A stretch of DNA of 6,888 nucleotides, taken from assembly GCA_947468985.1 (NCBI GenBank), contig CANINJ010000105.1, positions 1 through 6,888 of the forward strand, in the 5' to 3' direction. Below are positions 5,431 to 6,888 of the stretch, in pieces. The translations under genes were made by a program, and so were the position numbers. The notes below the pieces were generated by a model. That model was not told where the DNA came from and searched no databases. It saw nothing but the letters and a program-made list of their open reading frames with translations. The stretch's first letter is position 1, and every line of letters starts with the position of its first letter. Source of the DNA: Bacteroidota bacterium (GTDB taxonomy: Bacteria; Bacteroidota; Bacteroidia; Flavobacteriales; Flavobacteriaceae).

Positions 5431-5465
5431 ACCATCAAGGGAAAAAAGTAAAGAATAAAAAAGCC
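5406..5465. repeat. Long A/T-rich imperfect palindrome (possible terminator or repeat end)
   Basis: A T-rich left arm starting GGCTTGATCTTTTTT (5406-5420) and ending ACTTTTTACC (5424-5433) faces an A-rich right arm, GGGAAAAAAGTAA (5439-5451) then AAAAAAGCC (5457-5465). A loop of about 5 bases, ATCAA, lies between them. A few bases bulge on each side. A shorter alternative is the perfect pair CTTGAT (5408-5413) / ATCAAG (5434-5439). It could form a bidirectional terminator-like hairpin, or be one end of the repeat element that includes the GC-rich island. Confidence 0.5.
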
Positions 5466-5508
5466 AAGTTGTAGATTGAAAAAGCATATAACCAAACCAA
5501 CTATAAAA

Positions 5509-6780
5509 ATGGAACAGTACGGCAAAATCTTAATCATTGCAATGCCACTTTTTTTAGTGTTGATACTAATCGAAATGGCGTATGGGTATTTCAAATTCAA
5601 CCAGAAAACCCCATTAATGGACAGCGTTTCCAGTATAAGTTCGGGAATGACCAACTCCGTGAAAGATGTATTAGGACTAAGCATCACTTTTATTTCCTAT
5701 AACTGGATGCTTTCAAAAGTAGGAATTTTCCATTTAGAAGCCAATGCCACAACCTATATTATTGCCTTTATAGCCATTGATTTTTATGGTTACTGGGGAC
5801 ACCGATTTGCACACCAAATTAATTTTTTATGGAACAAACACGCCATTCACCATAGCAGTGAAGAGTTCAATTTGGCTTGTGCTTTGCGCCAATCCATATC
5901 AAGTTTTGTAAACCTATTTACGTTTTTATTACTCCCTGCTGCACTTCTTGGTGTACCCACCAAAGTAATCGTTATCACACTTCCCATACAGTTGTTCCTG
6001 CAGTTTTGGTACCACACCATCTATATTAAGAAACTGGGTTTTCTAGAGAAAATCCTTGTTACACCCTCGCACCACCGTGTGCACCATGCTATTAATCCAG
6101 AATATATGGATAAGAATCACTCGCAAATCTTTATCATCTGGGACAAACTTTTCGGCACCTTTCAAGAAGAATTAGAGACTGTTCCTGCCGTTTTTGGAAT
6201 TACGAGACCAGCACAAACATGGAATCCCATTCGGATTAATTTCCAGCATTTGCAATTGTTAATTGCCGATGCCTGGCGAAGTGATACTTGGAAAGACAAA
6301 TTCACCATTTGGTTTAAACCAACGGGGTGGAGACCAGAAAACTTTGAAGAGCGGTATCCTGTTCAAAAAATTAAAGACGTGTATGCGTTTCAAAAATACA
6401 ACTCCTCACAATCTAATAAATTGATATATTGGTCGGTGGTACAAGCGCTCATCACCCTTGTTTTTGTGAGTTATTTGTTCAATAATATTGCCACAATTGG
6501 AATGCCAAATATTTTCATCTATGGTGCCTTTTTATTCTTAACCATCTACAGCTATTCAGAACTAATGGACACCCGTACTTCGGCCTTGTTTTGGGAAGGG
6601 CTACGTTTGCTGTTTGGAATTGCAATTGTGCTACGTTTAGGCGATTGGTTTGGGCTGAACGGCTTGACTCCTTATGGAAATTATAGCGTTATGGGATACC
6701 TATTGATTTCGTTATTGGTTACTGTTTATTTTGTGTTTTTTGCTTTTAAAAAAGCACCGCCTGTAGTACAAACTATATAA
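5509..6780 (+). CDS. Fatty acid hydroxylase / sterol desaturase superfamily, alkylglycerol monooxygenase-like
   Basis: This is an integral membrane non-haem di-iron oxygenase of the fatty-acid-hydroxylase superfamily, 423 residues from the ATG. The histidine cluster is complete: HRFAH (98-102), HAIHH (111-115) and HHRVHH (188-193), with His169 and His204 as extra candidates. The segment HHSSEEFNLACALRQS closely resembles alkylglycerol monooxygenase (AGMO/TMEM195), the ether-lipid-cleaving enzyme, as I remember it. About nine hydrophobic segments (7-26, 51-68, 82-96, 132-149, 153-172, 305-323, 332-349, 359-377, 393-413) and the length also fit AGMO better than the shorter sterol desaturases. 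Residue 103 after the first motif is Gln, where I recall Glu in AGMO. An in-frame TTG at 5476 would add 11 residues, but the ATG gives the expected MEQYGKI start. The substrate is unproven; it may be a lipid alcohol or ether. It probably forms an operon with the gene starting 10 bp downstream. Confidence 0.87.
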   Translation: MEQYGKILIIAMPLFLVLILIEMAYGYFKFNQKTPLMDSVSSISSGMTNSVKDVLGLSITFISYNWMLSKVGIFHLEANATTYIIAFIAIDFYGYWGHRFAHQINFLWNKHAIHHSSEEFNLACALRQSISSFVNLFTFLLLPAALLGVPTKVIVITLPIQLFLQFWYHTIYIKKLGFLEKILVTPSHHRVHHAINPEYMDKNHSQIFIIWDKLFGTFQEELETVPAVFGITRPAQTWNPIRINFQHLQLLIADAWRSDTWKDKFTIWFKPTGWRPENFEERYPVQKIKDVYAFQKYNSSQSNKLIYWSVVQALITLVFVSYLFNNIATIGMPNIFIYGAFLFLTIYSYSELMDTRTSALFWEGLRLLFGIAIVLRLGDWFGLNGLTPYGNYSVMGYLLISLLVTVYFVFFAFKKAPPVVQTI

Positions 6781-6790
6781 ATTCAATGCT

Positions 6791-6888
6791 ATGAACAAAT
6801 CACTATTTCTAAAAGGATTTTTACTTATAGCGGCTATTAATTTGCTGCTTATTGTTCTAGATTACGGAACCATTACGGGACTTTTGAA
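6791..6888 (+). CDS. N-terminus of a putative membrane protein (cut by window edge)
   Basis: An ATG 10 bp after the hydroxylase stop codon opens a frame of 32 complete codons, still open at the window end. The peptide begins MNKSLFLKGFLLIAAINLLL and continues IVLDYGTITGLL. It has a lysine near the start and a hydrophobic stretch at about 9-23, as in a first transmembrane helix or signal anchor. The tight spacing implies co-transcription with the hydroxylase. Too little is visible to name the family. A YhhN/TMEM86-type lysoplasmalogenase would fit an ether-lipid theme, but that is speculation. Confidence 0.6.
   Translation, partial: MNKSLFLKGFLLIAAINLLLIVLDYGTITGLL

Noticed and set aside
5204..5458. 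Open frame of 84 codons through the GC-rich island
   Set aside because: It lacks an ATG, has low-complexity composition, and runs straight through the palindrome; it is better explained as repeat DNA than as a gene.
5476..5508. Upstream TTG start adding 11 residues (MKKHITKPTIK) to the hydroxylase
   Set aside because: The ATG at 5509 gives the expected MEQYGKI hydrophobic N-terminus, and TTG starts are uncommon; the extra residues overlap spacer-like DNA.
5116..5508. tRNA, riboswitch or insertion-sequence remnant in the long gene-free stretch
   Set aside because: No cloverleaf, known riboswitch core, transposase fragment or clear target duplication could be recognised.
5403..5687. Minus-strand open frame of 94 codons
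   Set aside because: It is antisense to the hydroxylase start and the A/T-rich palindrome; its hydrophobic look comes from AT-rich antisense sequence.

Overview
The window looks like a chromosomal segment from a flavobacterium (Bacteroidota, Flavobacteriaceae; Flavobacterium or a close relative). This is inferred from several things. The coding DNA is AT-rich. Start codons are preceded by A-rich leaders without Shine-Dalgarno motifs. Some -7 boxes match the Bacteroidota consensus TAnnTTTG. The run of genes folP / DUF1599 / DoxX-thioredoxin fusion / TlpA-like / tpiA / prmA / clpS is, from memory, a conserved housekeeping order in this group. The spacers also carry short degenerate repeats of the 'CTTTGCGaaCTTTGCGGT' kind that I associate with flavobacterial genomes.

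Layout. Bases 1-485 (minus strand) hold the N-terminal part of folP (dihydropteroate synthase), cut by the window edge. A 110-bp divergent spacer follows. Then come plus-strand genes: a DUF1599 protein built of two tandem copies of one domain (596-1138); a membrane protein with a DoxX/MauE-like part fused to a periplasmic thioredoxin-like part (1156-2241); a small exported TlpA-like thioredoxin (2288-2776); tpiA (2879-3631); prmA (3871-4704); and clpS (4840-5115). A gene-free stretch of 393 bp (5116-5508) contains AT-rich short repeats, a GC-rich island with a start-less open frame, and a long A/T-rich imperfect palindrome. The last part is a nine-helix di-iron hydroxylase resembling alkylglycerol monooxygenase (5509-6780). 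The first 32 codons of another membrane protein begin 10 bp after it and run off the end.

How the genes fit together. DUF1599, the DoxX-thioredoxin fusion and the TlpA-like gene are closely spaced (17 and 46 bp) and may be co-transcribed. The second and third plausibly form an envelope thiol-redox pair. tpiA (glycolysis), prmA (methylation of ribosomal protein L11) and clpS (N-end-rule adaptor for ClpAP) are unrelated housekeeping genes separated by repeat-bearing spacers. The hydroxylase and the partial downstream gene look like a separate lipid-related unit.

Most of the window is ordinary core genome, and I see no clear new defence or mobile system. The items most worth a second look are the repeated spacer elements, the GC-rich island with its palindrome, the inverted repeat between prmA and clpS, the duplicated DUF1599 protein, the double-thiol membrane fusion, and a Glu-to-Gln change beside the first histidine motif of the hydroxylase.
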